NCBI RefSeq assembly: GCF_000576635.1
Contig: NZ_AVFL01000015.1
Location: 1 to 64,000 of the forward strand
From: Skermanella stibiiresistens SB22
GTDB taxonomy: Bacteria; Pseudomonadota; Alphaproteobacteria; Azospirillales; Azospirillaceae
Reading direction: 5' to 3'
DNA: 64,000 nt
Shown here: in pieces, positions 49,294 to 60,845 of the stretch
Layout of the letters: each line of letters begins with the position of its first letter
How positions within the stretch are numbered: position 1 is the stretch's first letter
The notes under the pieces: model-generated
What the model was told of the DNA's origin: nothing
The model's database searches: none
The model's input: the letters and a program-made list of their open reading frames with translations, nothing else
Position numbers and translations under genes: made by a program

Positions 49294-49779
49294 TTAGAAC
49301 GGGATCTCGTCATCCAGGTCCTGGTCGAAGGCCGGCTTGCCACCGCCGCGCGACGCGCCGCCGCCGCCGGCCCCACCGCGGTCGCGGTCGCCGCCACCCT
49401 GGTAGCCGCCTCCGCCACCACCGCCATAGCCACCGCCGCCGCCGCCTTCGTAGCCGCCGCCTCCGCCGCCTTCCTGCTTGCTGCCCAGGTCCATCTCATT
49501 GACCCGGACGCTCAGCTTGGAACCAGGGGTGCCGTCGCGGCGCTGGAATTCCTCCAGCTTCAGCTCGCCGCTGACAACGACCTTGTCGCCCTTCTTGACG
49601 TAGTTGGAGATCGACTCGGCGCGCTTGCCCCACATGGAGCAATCGACCCACTGGGTGGTCCGGCGCTCGCCGAACCCGATGTCGTTAGCGACCCGGAAGC
49701 TCAGCACCTTCTCGCCGCTCTGGGTGGTCCGCAACTCAGCATCGGCGCCGACGCGGCCACTGAATGTCCATACGTTCAT
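49294..49779 (-). CDS. ssb: Single-stranded DNA-binding protein
   Basis: OB-fold protein that coats single-stranded DNA in replication and repair. Of 161 residues, about 1-102 form the OB fold ([22 protein letters not shown] ... [13 protein letters not shown]), followed by a Gly-rich linker with YxGGGGGG-type repeats and the canonical acidic tip DDEIPF, which recruits partner proteins. The ATG at 49779 is preceded by aggagtagagag. It is divergent from uvrA, an arrangement also known in E. coli. Confidence 0.93.
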   Translation of the reverse strand: MNVWTFSGRVGADAELRTTQSGEKVLSFRVANDIGFGERRTTQWVDCSMWGKRAESISNYVKKGDKVVVSGELKLEEFQRRDGTPGSKLSVRVNEMDLGSKQEGGGGGGYEGGGGGGYGGGGGGGYQGGGDRDRGGAGGGGASRGGGKPAFDQDLDDEIPF

Positions 49780-50025
49780 GGTCTCTCTACTCCTGATCCG
49801 CTGGTGGCGCGGTGATGTCCTACCGTAGGCGGGAGAGGGGCCGAACGCAACGGGCGCCGGCTCTCTGGACGGAAGCGCAACGCACGACTCCAGCACAAAC
49901 CAGCATCCCGGCGTTGACACCGGTGATTGGGCGAACGGAGAGTCGCAATTCGATCCCGCGTCGCACATATGTCTGTGGTTTGCTGCCGTGGTTTGCCGCT
50001 TCCCATCTCCCGGTCTTCCTGATAA

Positions 50026-50034
50026 GAACAACTC

Positions 50035-50040
<6 letters not shown>
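50026..50040 (+). promoter_or_regulatory. SOS (LexA) box overlapping the uvrA start
   Basis: GAAC-N7-GAAC, the reverse reading of the alphaproteobacterial LexA site GTTC-N7-GTTC. The second half overlaps the uvrA start codon (50035). uvrA is a common SOS gene, which supports the call; a chance match cannot be excluded from sequence alone. Confidence 0.6.
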
Positions 50041-52890
<2,850 letters not shown>

Positions 52891-52905
52891 CCCGGACGTA
52901 GGCGC

Positions 52906-53742
52906 TCACCCGCCGCGTGGCGTCCGGCACGGCGGCGATCCACCCTCCGCCGCGTCGCACGCGGCGGCCGGCACGCCGTCGTCATGCTCGACATGGGCGG
53001 CACCGGCGGCGCCCGGCATTCCGGCACCCGACGGCATCGGTACCATCAGGCGGCGTTTCTTGGGGCGGACCGCCTTGCGCGACACTCCGGCGTAGATCTG
53101 CTTGGTCGCTTCCTGGATGTAGACGCCGGCGAAGGCCTTGAACCAGCGTTCGCCGACCTCCTCCCAGGCGGGAGCCGAACCGAGCAGGAATCGCGACTTG
53201 ATCGGCGGGATGAACAGCGCGCGGGCCGAGCGCTCCGGGACGAACATGTTCTCGCGCAGGACATGCTTGAGCTGCGACGGCGAGAACGGGCTGCCGTGTC
53301 CGAAGGGCGTCCGATCGATCCGCGCCCAGATGCCCCGCCGATTGGGCGCGACCACCAGCAACCGTCCGCCGCCCGCCATGACGCGCCAGATCTCGCGCAT
53401 CATCGGGCGGAGCTGTTCGGTGCATTCCAGCCCGTGGACCAGCAGCACGCGATCGACCGACATGTCGGGCAGCGGCAGTTCCGCCTCGTCGGCCAGCGCG
53501 GACAGGCCCGGTCCCTCCGCCGGCCAATAGACGACCCCCTGCATGGCCGGCATCAGCGCTATGACGCGCTCCGCCTCATCCCGGAACGGCCGCAGATAGG
53601 GCGCCGCGTAGCCGACACCCAGGACGACCTGACCGCCGACATCCGGCCACAGCTCGCGGACACGCCGACGGATCATCCGCCGGGCGACTTGTCCCAGGCT
53701 GCTCTCGTAAAACTCTCGCAGATCGATGGCATCGGTATACAT
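52906..53742 (-). CDS. SAM-dependent methyltransferase
   Basis: A 278-residue class I methyltransferase. The SAM-binding motif I is VVLGVGYAAPYLRPF (about 38-53), followed by an acidic/loop region and the post-motif LPLPDMSVDRVLLVHGLECTE and MAGGGRLLVVAPNRRGIWARID. The last 50 residues are low-complexity. The substrate is unknown; in many Alphaproteobacteria this gene lies divergent to gloB, as here (85-base gap). It is convergent with uvrA (15-base gap). Confidence 0.82.
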   Translation of the reverse strand: MYTDAIDLREFYESSLGQVARRMIRRRVRELWPDVGGQVVLGVGYAAPYLRPFRDEAERVIALMPAMQGVVYWPAEGPGLSALADEAELPLPDMSVDRVLLVHGLECTEQLRPMMREIWRVMAGGGRLLVVAPNRRGIWARIDRTPFGHGSPFSPSQLKHVLRENMFVPERSARALFIPPIKSRFLLGSAPAWEEVGERWFKAFAGVYIQEATKQIYAGVSRKAVRPKKRRLMVPMPSGAGMPGAAGAAHVEHDDGVPAAACDAAEGGSPPCRTPRGG

Positions 53743-53827
53743 TGCGGGCGGAGCCTAACACGAAACAACCGGACGGGTCATGTCCCGGCCTTTGCTTGAT
53801 CCGCGGCCATGAGGTAACCTTTTCATC

Positions 53828-54589
53828 ATGGAAATCCAGCTCATCCCAGCGTTAAGCGACAATTACGTCTACCTGTTCAAGGATCCCGACAGCGACGCGG
53901 TCGGCATCGTCGATCCCGGCGAACCAGGCCCCGTGCTGGCCGCCCTGGAAAGAACAGGTTGGCGTCCCACCCACATCTTCAATACCCATCATCACGCCGA
54001 CCACATCGGCGGCAATGGCGTGCTGAAGCAGCGATTCGGCTGCACCATCGTCGGGCCGGCGGCGGAGCGTGGCCGCATTCCGGAACTCGACGTCACGCTG
54101 GCCGACGAGGACACCTATCACTTCGGAGCCCACGAGGTCAGGGTCTTCGAGACACCGGGCCACACCAGCGGCCACATCTCGTTCTGGTTTCCCGACGTCT
54201 CCGCGCTATTCAGCGGCGACACCTTGTTCGCCCTCGGCTGCGGCCGGCTGTTCGAGGGCACGCCAGCCCAGATGTGGCATTCGCTGCTCAAGCTGCGGGG
54301 CCTGCCCGCCGACACACGGGTCTATTGCGGCCACGAGTACACCCTGTCGAACGCGCGCTTCGCGGTCACCGTCGATCCGAACAATCCCGCGCTGAAGGAG
54401 CGTGCCGCCGACATCGCCGTGCTGCGCGACGCCGGCAAGCCGACCATTCCGACAACACTGGGGGTCGAGCGCGCGACCAACCCGTTCCTCCGCGCCGACG
54501 ATCCCGACATCGCCGCCGAACTTGGGCTCAAGGGCGCCGATCCGGTCGAGGTCTTCACCGAGATCCGGCGGCGCAAGGACCATTTCTAG
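53828..54589 (+). CDS. gloB: Hydroxyacylglutathione hydrolase (glyoxalase II)
   Basis: Metallo-beta-lactamase-fold enzyme that hydrolyses S-D-lactoylglutathione to D-lactate and glutathione in methylglyoxal detoxification. The 253-residue protein has the dinuclear metal motif THHHADH (residues 53-59), ETPGHTSGHISFW, FSGDTLFALGCGRLFEG and CGHEYTLSN, plus the C-terminal glutathione-binding helical part. The neighbour gene at 54650 encodes a GST, consistent with a glutathione-related pair. Confidence 0.96.
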   Translation: MEIQLIPALSDNYVYLFKDPDSDAVGIVDPGEPGPVLAALERTGWRPTHIFNTHHHADHIGGNGVLKQRFGCTIVGPAAERGRIPELDVTLADEDTYHFGAHEVRVFETPGHTSGHISFWFPDVSALFSGDTLFALGCGRLFEGTPAQMWHSLLKLRGLPADTRVYCGHEYTLSNARFAVTVDPNNPALKERAADIAVLRDAGKPTIPTTLGVERATNPFLRADDPDIAAELGLKGADPVEVFTEIRRRKDHF

Positions 54590-54649
54590 AACCCGCTCCA
54601 CAATCGGAACGGGCAGTTTCGAACAAAATAACTGGGGAAGGACCCGGAC

Positions 54650-55252
54650 ATGAAGCTGCGCTATAGCGCGACCTCGCCTTACGTGCGCAAGGTCATGATG
54701 GTCATCCACGAACTTGGCCTCGCCAAACGCGTCGAGTTGGAGAACACCGACGCCTGGAGCCCGAAGACCGACCTTCCGAACGACAATCCGATCGGCAAGG
54801 TTCCGGCGCTCGTCACCGACGACGGCATGGCCTTGTTCGACAGCCCGGTCATCTGCGAATACCTGGACAGCGTCGGCTCCGGCACCTTGTTCCCGCCAGC
54901 CGGACCGGCGCGCTGGACCGCGCTGCGTTTCCAGGCGATGGCCGATGGCATCTGCGACGCCGCCATCCTGCGCCGACTTGAAGGCAACCGGCCCGAGCAG
55001 CTGCGCTCGACCGACTGGATGGAGCGGCAGAAGGCGGCGGTCGGCCGTTGCCTGGACCTTCTGGAGAAACAGGCCGGCACCCTGGGCGATGGCGCCGACA
55101 TCGGCACGCTGGCGGTGCTGTCAGCGCTTGGCTACCTGGATTTCCGCTTCGGCCACGAGGACTGGCGCGCCGGCCGCCCCGCCCTGTCCGCCTGGTTCGA
55201 CAAGGCCAGCGCGCGGGAGAGCTTCACCGCGACCAAGCCGCCCGCGGCCTGA
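54650..55252 (+). CDS. Glutathione S-transferase, YibF-like
   Basis: A 200-residue GST. The N-terminal thioredoxin fold begins MKLRYSATSPYVRKVMM, with Ser in the usual active-site position; the cis-Pro region GKVPALV and the glutathione-binding DSPVICEYLD follow. The helical C-terminal domain spans about 85-195. The wording is closest to the E. coli YibF group, whose substrate is not defined. It follows gloB by 60 bases, probably in the same transcript. Confidence 0.9.
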   Translation: MKLRYSATSPYVRKVMMVIHELGLAKRVELENTDAWSPKTDLPNDNPIGKVPALVTDDGMALFDSPVICEYLDSVGSGTLFPPAGPARWTALRFQAMADGICDAAILRRLEGNRPEQLRSTDWMERQKAAVGRCLDLLEKQAGTLGDGADIGTLAVLSALGYLDFRFGHEDWRAGRPALSAWFDKASARESFTATKPPAA

Positions 55253-55270
55253 ACCAAGACGGCATTGTCC

Positions 55271-55720
55271 ATGAACGACCTCTCCGCCGCCGAGATCATC
55301 AAGCTCCTCGGGATGCGCCCGCATCCCGAGGGTGGCCACTATGTCGAGACCTTCCGCGACGCGCCGGCGGATGGGTCCCGCGGCTCCTGCACGGCGATCT
55401 ATTTCCTGCTCCAAGCGGACGAGTTCTCCGCATGGCACCGGGTCGACGCCGTGGAGATCTGGCACTGGTACGCCGGGGGCCCACTTGTCCTGACGGTCTC
55501 GGCGAATGGGCACGACGCCGAGGCGGTCCATCTCGGTCCCGCGCTGGGCCACGGGCAGCGGCCCCAGGCGGTCGTCCCCGCCGGAGCCTGGCAGACGGCG
55601 GTCTCGCTGGGTTCCTGGACCCTGGTCGGCTGCACCGTCTCCCCCGCCTTCGACTTCGCCGGCTTCGAACTGGCTCCGCCGGATTGGCGGCCGACGCCGC
55701 GGCCTGGTCGGACCTCCTGA
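55271..55720 (+). CDS. Cupin_5 (DUF985) family protein
   Basis: A 149-residue single-domain cupin. Typical motifs are IIKLLGMRPHPEGGHYVETFRDA, TAIYFLL, SAWHRVDAVEIWHWYAGGPL and VSPAFDFAGFEL. Function is unknown; members are proposed to bind sugars or small metabolites. It lies 18 bases after the GST gene, suggesting one operon gloB-GST-cupin, and ends 21 bases from the convergent kinase gene. Confidence 0.9.
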   Translation: MNDLSAAEIIKLLGMRPHPEGGHYVETFRDAPADGSRGSCTAIYFLLQADEFSAWHRVDAVEIWHWYAGGPLVLTVSANGHDAEAVHLGPALGHGQRPQAVVPAGAWQTAVSLGSWTLVGCTVSPAFDFAGFELAPPDWRPTPRPGRTS

Positions 55721-55741
55721 AGGCGCCCGCCGCCGTGACGC

Positions 55742-57265
55742 TCAGCCCCGCTTGACGCAAGACTCCGGCAGGACGAGCGTCACGGTGGTCCCGGCTCCCG
55801 GCACGCTCTCCAGCAGCAGGTCGCCGCCATGCAGCGTCATCAGGGACCGACACAGCGGCAGGCCCAGGCCAGTCCCGTCATGCGGGCGGGTATAGGCGTC
55901 GGACACCTGACCAAACGCCTCCAGCACCAGCGGAATGTCCTTTTCGGCGATGCCGATGCCGGTGTCCGCGATCGTGACCAGCAAGCCGCCGGGCGGCATG
56001 TCGTGGCGTCGGGCGGATACCGTGATCGTACCACCGCGCCTGTTGAACTTGACGGCGTTGGTCAGCAGGTTCAGCAGCACTTGGCGGAAGCGGAGCGGGT
56101 CCACCGCCAAGGCCGGCAATCCGGCCGGCACGTCGATCTCGATCCTCAGGTTCATCATCCTGGCGCGGTCGGCCACCAGCCTGACGCAGGAATCGACCAT
56201 CGGAGCCAGCGCCACCGCGTCGGGGCGCAGTTCGACCCGTCCGGCCTCGATCCGCGCCACATCCAGGATGTCGTTGATCACCTCCAGCAGGTGCTCGCCG
56301 GACTGTTTGATATCGATCAGGTACTCCCGGTACTTCTCCGCTCCCAAGGGACCCAGCGCCTCCAGCCCCATGAACTCCGAGAAACCGATGATCGCGTTCA
56401 GCGGTGTCCGCAATTCATGGCTCATGTTGGCGAGGAACTGCGTCTTCAGCCGGTTCGCCTGTTCCGCCAGATCCTTGGCCGTCAACAGGTCCCGCTCGGC
56501 CCGTTTTTTCGCGGTGTCGTCCCGCGCGATGCCATCGATGCCGGTGAATTGCCCGCGGGCATCGAACCGCGCGGCGGCATTGGTCGAAACCCAGACCTCC
56601 GCGCCGGACTTGTGGCGCATCATGCCCTCGATCATGACGACCTCGCCCTGGGCGGCCAGCACCCGCTCGCGCTCCCGCAGATACAGTTCCGGGTCGACGT
56701 GATGGTCACTCATCCTGGTGCCCAGGAACGTCTCCGGCGCGTAACCCAGGATCGAGAAGACGCCCGGCGACACCATCACCACCCGATCGCTGTCGCCGGT
56801 GCGGAAGAAGATGTCGGGGATGGTGTTCAGGATGGCCTGGAGGTCATGCTCGATCAGCAACAGTTCCCGCCGGGTCTTCCGAACCTCGACGTGCAAGCGC
56901 TGCTCACGCTCGTGGCCGGATCGCTGATCGCGGCGGAGTTCCAGAAAGCTGGCGATGATGCCGAGGGTGGTGCGGATGAAGGGCAGGATCGCGTCGAACG
57001 ACTCGGCGTCATCGATGGCGACGGCGAAGCCACCGAAGCTGTCGCCTCCCGAGGCCAGCGGAATCACGGCGTCGTGCCCATCCCACGCCGGACCGCCTGG
57101 ACCGAAGGGGATCACGGTGGCGATGCCCGGCATCTCCGCCAAGCCGCCGGCCAGGAACTTGAGCACCGCGTCGGGCTCCGGCAACCCGACCGCGACGCCT
57201 TGCATGACCAGCAGTTGCGACAGCGCGCGCGCCCCGGCTTCCCTTCGACCATCGGGCTCAAGCAT
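55742..57265 (-). CDS. PAS-domain histidine kinase with GAF-like N-terminus
   Basis: A 507-residue soluble kinase with no membrane helix. Residues 1-110 look GAF-like, a coiled coil (110-140) follows, then PAS with PAC (about 141-255: ILNTIPDIFFRTGDSDRVV ...), HisKA with His283 (LANMSHELRTPLNAIIGF) and HATPase (NLLTNAVKFN, DTGIGIA, GTGLGLPL). No receiver is attached. The start at 57265 overlaps the end of the MEDS gene by eight bases, so the two are translationally coupled and probably work together. The response regulator is not in the vicinity. Confidence 0.88.
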   Translation of the reverse strand: MLEPDGRREAGARALSQLLVMQGVAVGLPEPDAVLKFLAGGLAEMPGIATVIPFGPGGPAWDGHDAVIPLASGGDSFGGFAVAIDDAESFDAILPFIRTTLGIIASFLELRRDQRSGHEREQRLHVEVRKTRRELLLIEHDLQAILNTIPDIFFRTGDSDRVVMVSPGVFSILGYAPETFLGTRMSDHHVDPELYLRERERVLAAQGEVVMIEGMMRHKSGAEVWVSTNAAARFDARGQFTGIDGIARDDTAKKRAERDLLTAKDLAEQANRLKTQFLANMSHELRTPLNAIIGFSEFMGLEALGPLGAEKYREYLIDIKQSGEHLLEVINDILDVARIEAGRVELRPDAVALAPMVDSCVRLVADRARMMNLRIEIDVPAGLPALAVDPLRFRQVLLNLLTNAVKFNRRGGTITVSARRHDMPPGGLLVTIADTGIGIAEKDIPLVLEAFGQVSDAYTRPHDGTGLGLPLCRSLMTLHGGDLLLESVPGAGTTVTLVLPESCVKRG

Positions 57266-57929
57266 CGGTCCCGGCCACCCCTCCCGACACCTCTCGCGAC
57301 GCCGCCCCCGGCACCGCCACAGCGGATCCGCCGCCATGAAGCGGGTTGCGCAGCACCACGCCCCTGATCATCACCATCGGATGCAGCCGAAGCACCTCCA
57401 TCAGGATGGCGCCGTCGAAGCGCCTGACATCGTATTGGCAGAGTGCGGTCACTCCCGTCTCGCCGACGAGGTCATCCACCGCCGCCTCGAACTCGATCAA
57501 CCGCCCGCCGCCATCCCAGCCGAAAACCGTGGGATTGATCTCGCTGACGATCCGGGTGCCGGCCCACCCATCCCGCGCCGCGGACACGCCGTGATCCCGC
57601 ATCGCTCCGACCATGTGCTCGGGATCGAAGCGATTGGCGGAAAAGCACAGGTCGCTGGTCGCGGCGATCGACAGTTGCCCCGTGGCGCAGGCCATCTCCA
57701 GCGACAGCCCGACCGATGAAAGATGGGAGCCGAGCGCTGAAATGGGCACGTTGTCGGAGCAGCAGACGCATTTGTCGCCATCGCCCAGTCCACTCGCCAG
57801 AAAGCCGGTGACGGCGCCCAACCGTTCGTCCTCATCCGCGAAGAACTGGCAGATATGGACGCCGGACATGACCCGCTCATTCCACGCGCCGACCGAGATC
57901 CTCCTCTGACCGGCATCCAGCAAAGCCAT
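57258..57929 (-). CDS. MEDS-domain (DcmR sensory) protein
   Basis: A 223-residue soluble protein matching the MEDS domain (methanogen/methylotroph DcmR sensory) by wording: HICQFFADEDERLGAVTGFLASGLGDGDKCVCCSD at about 24-58, then FDPEHMV, a long conserved middle and TALCQYDVRRFDG. In DcmR the domain senses chlorinated methanes; elsewhere it is fused to kinases or regulators. Here it is a separate protein whose gene overlaps that of a PAS kinase. The ATG at 57929 is preferred over a GTG at 57953. Ligand is unknown; a CxxCC-like cluster could bind metal or sense redox state. Confidence 0.82.
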   Translation of the reverse strand: MALLDAGQRRISVGAWNERVMSGVHICQFFADEDERLGAVTGFLASGLGDGDKCVCCSDNVPISALGSHLSSVGLSLEMACATGQLSIAATSDLCFSANRFDPEHMVGAMRDHGVSAARDGWAGTRIVSEINPTVFGWDGGGRLIEFEAAVDDLVGETGVTALCQYDVRRFDGAILMEVLRLHPMVMIRGVVLRNPLHGGGSAVAVPGAASREVSGGVAGTDA

Positions 57930-58080
57930 GCCCGAACCGCCTCTCGATATCACCAGATTTTACCGAGTTTATCAGAAAATGCGGCACATCGCGGAAGAAT
58001 CGGATCATATGACCGTAAGGATATTGCGCCCGTCCCGCCGGGGCCGGAGCGTCGGAACGGACCGGTTCAGCCCGTTCCCC

Positions 58081-58497
58081 TCAGGATGGGGCGCCCACGC
58101 GCGCCTTGGCGGAAGCCTTGATGGTCTCCACCATCGAGAAGAAGCCGTTGCGGCGATTTGGGCTCAGGTGCTGGTCCAGCCCGATCCGGGTGAAGATCGC
58201 CTCCAGGTCGGTGTTCAGGATCTCCTCCGGCGTGTGGTCGGAGTAGGCGGTCAGCAGGATCGCCGCCAATCCCTTGACGATCGCGCTATCGCTGTCGGCG
58301 GCGAACCGTAGCCGGCCGTCCTCCGCCGGCAGCGGCACCAGCCAGACTTGGCTCATACAGCCCTCGACCTTGAAGGCGTCGGTGTGATAGCGGTCGTCCA
58401 GCGGTTCCAGATCCCGCCCCAGATCGATGACGTAGCGGTACCTGTCCTCCCACTCGTCGAACAATCCGAAGTTCTCGATCAGTTCATCGATCGTCAT
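58081..58497 (-). CDS. sufE: SufE-family cysteine desulfuration protein
   Basis: Sulfur-acceptor protein that takes persulfide from SufS in iron-sulfur cluster assembly. The 138-residue protein has the active Cys47 in FKVEGCMSQVWL, and GLAAILLTAYSDHTPEEI and HLSPNRRNGFFSMVE typical of SufE. aggag lies six bases before the ATG at 58497. No other suf genes are nearby. Confidence 0.94.
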   Translation of the reverse strand: MTIDELIENFGLFDEWEDRYRYVIDLGRDLEPLDDRYHTDAFKVEGCMSQVWLVPLPAEDGRLRFAADSDSAIVKGLAAILLTAYSDHTPEEILNTDLEAIFTRIGLDQHLSPNRRNGFFSMVETIKASAKARVGAPS

Positions 58498-58597
58498 GGC
58501 GGCTCCTGATCGCGATTCCGTATCGCGGTTGTTGGTCCGTACCAGCCCGGCGGCTTCCACGCAAGCGCCAGCCCTTGTAAGACGGTCCTCGGAACGG

Positions 58598-59707
58598 TCA
58601 GCGCAGCCGGTTGCGGAACAACCAGACCGCCCCGCCCAGGGTCACGGTGCCGATCACGGCCATCGGCCAGACGCTCGCCAGCACCAGTTCCGCCGGCAAA
58701 TCCTTGAGGAAGATCCCCTGCACGATGACAAGGAAGTGCCGCAGCGGGTTCCCCAGGGTCAGCATCCGGATCGCCTCCGGCATGTTCTCGATCGGCGTGG
58801 CGAAGCCGGACAGGATGATGGCCGGCACCAGGAACAGGAAGGCGCCCAGGATCGCCTGCTGCTGGGTACCCGACAGGGCCGAGATGAACAGCCCCACGCC
58901 GATGATCGAGAGCAGGAAGACGAACAGGCTCAGGTAGAGCAGCGCCAGGGAGCCGACCAGCGGGATGCGGAACCACAGGAGCGCCGCCACCACGATCAGC
59001 GTCCCCTCCGCCATGCCGATGATCAGGGCCGGCACGATCTTGCCGATCAGGATCTCCGCCGGACGCAGCGGCGTCACCAGCAGCTGGTCGAAGGTGCCAA
59101 GCTCCCGCTCGCGCGCGACCGACAAGGCCGTGACGACCAGGGCCACCACCTGCGTCAGGATACCCATCAGCCCAGGCACCACCACCCACAGGCTCAGCAG
59201 GTTCGGATTGAACCAGGCGCGCTCGATCAGCGGCGCCGATGGTCCCGTCAGCTTGTGGAGCGCCGCCCAATCGCGGTTGAAGTCGCCGATGATGGTGGAG
59301 GCGTAGCCCATCACGATCTGCGCCGTGTTCGACCCCCGCCCATCCAGCACCAGTTGGGCCTGTGTCGGCACTCCCGCCAGCAGCCGGCGGGAGAAGTCCA
59401 CGCCAAGATGGACCACCATCACCGCGTCGCGATTGTCGATCACCCGCGCGATGGCCGAGGCGTCGTCCAAGTGAAGCACGCGGGCGAAGTCGGGCGCCGC
59501 CTCGAACCGGGCGATCAGGTCGCGGGACGGCGCGCCCGCGTCCTCGTTGAGCACGGCGATACGGATGTTCGTCACGTCGTAGGTCGCGGCGTAGGAGAAC
59601 ACGAAGAGCTGGATCAGCGGCGGCACGATCAGCACGAAGCGGCTCTTGCGGTCGCGCCAGACCGACAGCAACTCCTTGATGATCAGGGCGCGAAGGCGGG
59701 ACCACAT
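58598..59707 (-). CDS. ABC-2 permease, YbhR-like
   Basis: A 369-residue ABC-2 type membrane subunit: one N-terminal helix, a large extracytoplasmic loop (about 45-170), and five C-terminal helices. VALSVARERELGTFDQLLVTPLRPAEILIGK is the conserved coupling region. It is the last gene of a four-gene efflux operon matching ybhG-F-S-R. Homologues export cationic drugs or cholate-like compounds; the substrate here is unknown. Confidence 0.87.
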   Translation of the reverse strand: MWSRLRALIIKELLSVWRDRKSRFVLIVPPLIQLFVFSYAATYDVTNIRIAVLNEDAGAPSRDLIARFEAAPDFARVLHLDDASAIARVIDNRDAVMVVHLGVDFSRRLLAGVPTQAQLVLDGRGSNTAQIVMGYASTIIGDFNRDWAALHKLTGPSAPLIERAWFNPNLLSLWVVVPGLMGILTQVVALVVTALSVARERELGTFDQLLVTPLRPAEILIGKIVPALIIGMAEGTLIVVAALLWFRIPLVGSLALLYLSLFVFLLSIIGVGLFISALSGTQQQAILGAFLFLVPAIILSGFATPIENMPEAIRMLTLGNPLRHFLVIVQGIFLKDLPAELVLASVWPMAVIGTVTLGGAVWLFRNRLR

Positions 59708-59711
59708 GGCT

Positions 59712-60845
59712 TCAATCCAGCCGTTTGCGGGTACGGGCCGCCGTGGCCGACAGGAACACCAGCGCGATCAGCGCCATGGCTCCCAGATCCGGCAGGATCA
59801 CCGGCCAGATCGTTCCGGCGAGGAACAGCGTCTGCAAGGTGGAGACGAAGTAGCGCGCCGCCACCGCGTGGGTCAGCACCTGTATCCAGCCCGGCATGCT
59901 GCCGATCTCGAACACGAAACCGGAGAGCATGAAGGCCGGCAGGAAACCCGAGACGATCGCGACCTGCCCGGCGACGAACTGGTTGCGCGTGACGGTCGAG
60001 ATGAACAAGCCCATGGCGAGCGCCCCGATCAGGAAGACGGCGGCGACGCCGAACAGCACCGCGATCGAGCCTCGGATCGGCACCCCGAACTGGAAGACCG
60101 CCATCGCGACCGACAGCGTCATCGCCAACATACCCAGCACGAAATAAGGCACCAGCTTGCCGGCCAGCAACTCCACCAAGCCGGTTTGGGTCGCGATCAG
60201 CGCCTCCATCGTGCCGCGCTCCCATTCGCGCGCCACCACCAGCGAGGTCAGCAGCGTGCCGATCAGCGTCATGATGATGGCGATCAGGCCCGGCACCAGA
60301 AAGTTTCGGCTCCGAAGCTCGGGGTTGAACCAGATCCTCGGCTCGGCGACCACGGGAACGCTCGCGACCCGGCCGCGCGCCATCGCCTCCTGCCGGGCCC
60401 AGGCGGACCAGACGCCCTCGGCGTAGCCGCGGACGATCCGGGCGGTGTTGGCCTCGGTCCCGTCGAGCAGGAGTTGGATCGGCGCGGTGTCCAGGCGCTC
60501 CAGCCGCGCCGCGAAATCCGCCCGCAGCACGACCACGCCGTCGGCCCGCCCGGCGACCAGATCCGCCTCCGCGTCGGCCCGGTGACGCATCACCGAAACC
60601 TCGAGATAGGGCGAGTTGGCGAAGGACGCGATGAACCGCTCGGCCTCCGGGGTCGGGTTCTCGACCACCACGGTGACGCGCACGTTGTTGGCGTCCAGCG
60701 AGACGCCATAGCCGAACAGCAGAAGCAGGACGACCGGCAGCACGAAGGCGATCAGCAGGCTGCTCGGATCGCGGAGGATCTGGAGCGTCTCCTTCCTGAC
60801 CAGCCCGAACAGCCGCAGGCGCCGAGCGGCGCCAGGGGCGATCAT
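59712..60845 (-). CDS. ABC-2 permease, YbhS-like
   Basis: A 377-residue ABC-2 permease paralogous to the next gene, with the same layout. VRKETLQILRDPSSLLIAFVLPVVLLLLFGYG at the start and VVAREWERGTMEALIATQTGLVELLAGK in the coupling region are characteristic. The start overlaps the ATPase stop as ATGA; it ends four bases before the second permease. The two permeases likely form a heterodimer. Confidence 0.87.
   Translation of the reverse strand: MIAPGAARRLRLFGLVRKETLQILRDPSSLLIAFVLPVVLLLLFGYGVSLDANNVRVTVVVENPTPEAERFIASFANSPYLEVSVMRHRADAEADLVAGRADGVVVLRADFAARLERLDTAPIQLLLDGTEANTARIVRGYAEGVWSAWARQEAMARGRVASVPVVAEPRIWFNPELRSRNFLVPGLIAIIMTLIGTLLTSLVVAREWERGTMEALIATQTGLVELLAGKLVPYFVLGMLAMTLSVAMAVFQFGVPIRGSIAVLFGVAAVFLIGALAMGLFISTVTRNQFVAGQVAIVSGFLPAFMLSGFVFEIGSMPGWIQVLTHAVAARYFVSTLQTLFLAGTIWPVILPDLGAMALIALVFLSATAARTRKRLD

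Noticed and set aside
49310-49480. Short GC-rich DNA repeats that could suggest a CRISPR or minisatellite
   Set aside because: They encode the Gly-rich linker of SSB in frame; there are no unique spacers.
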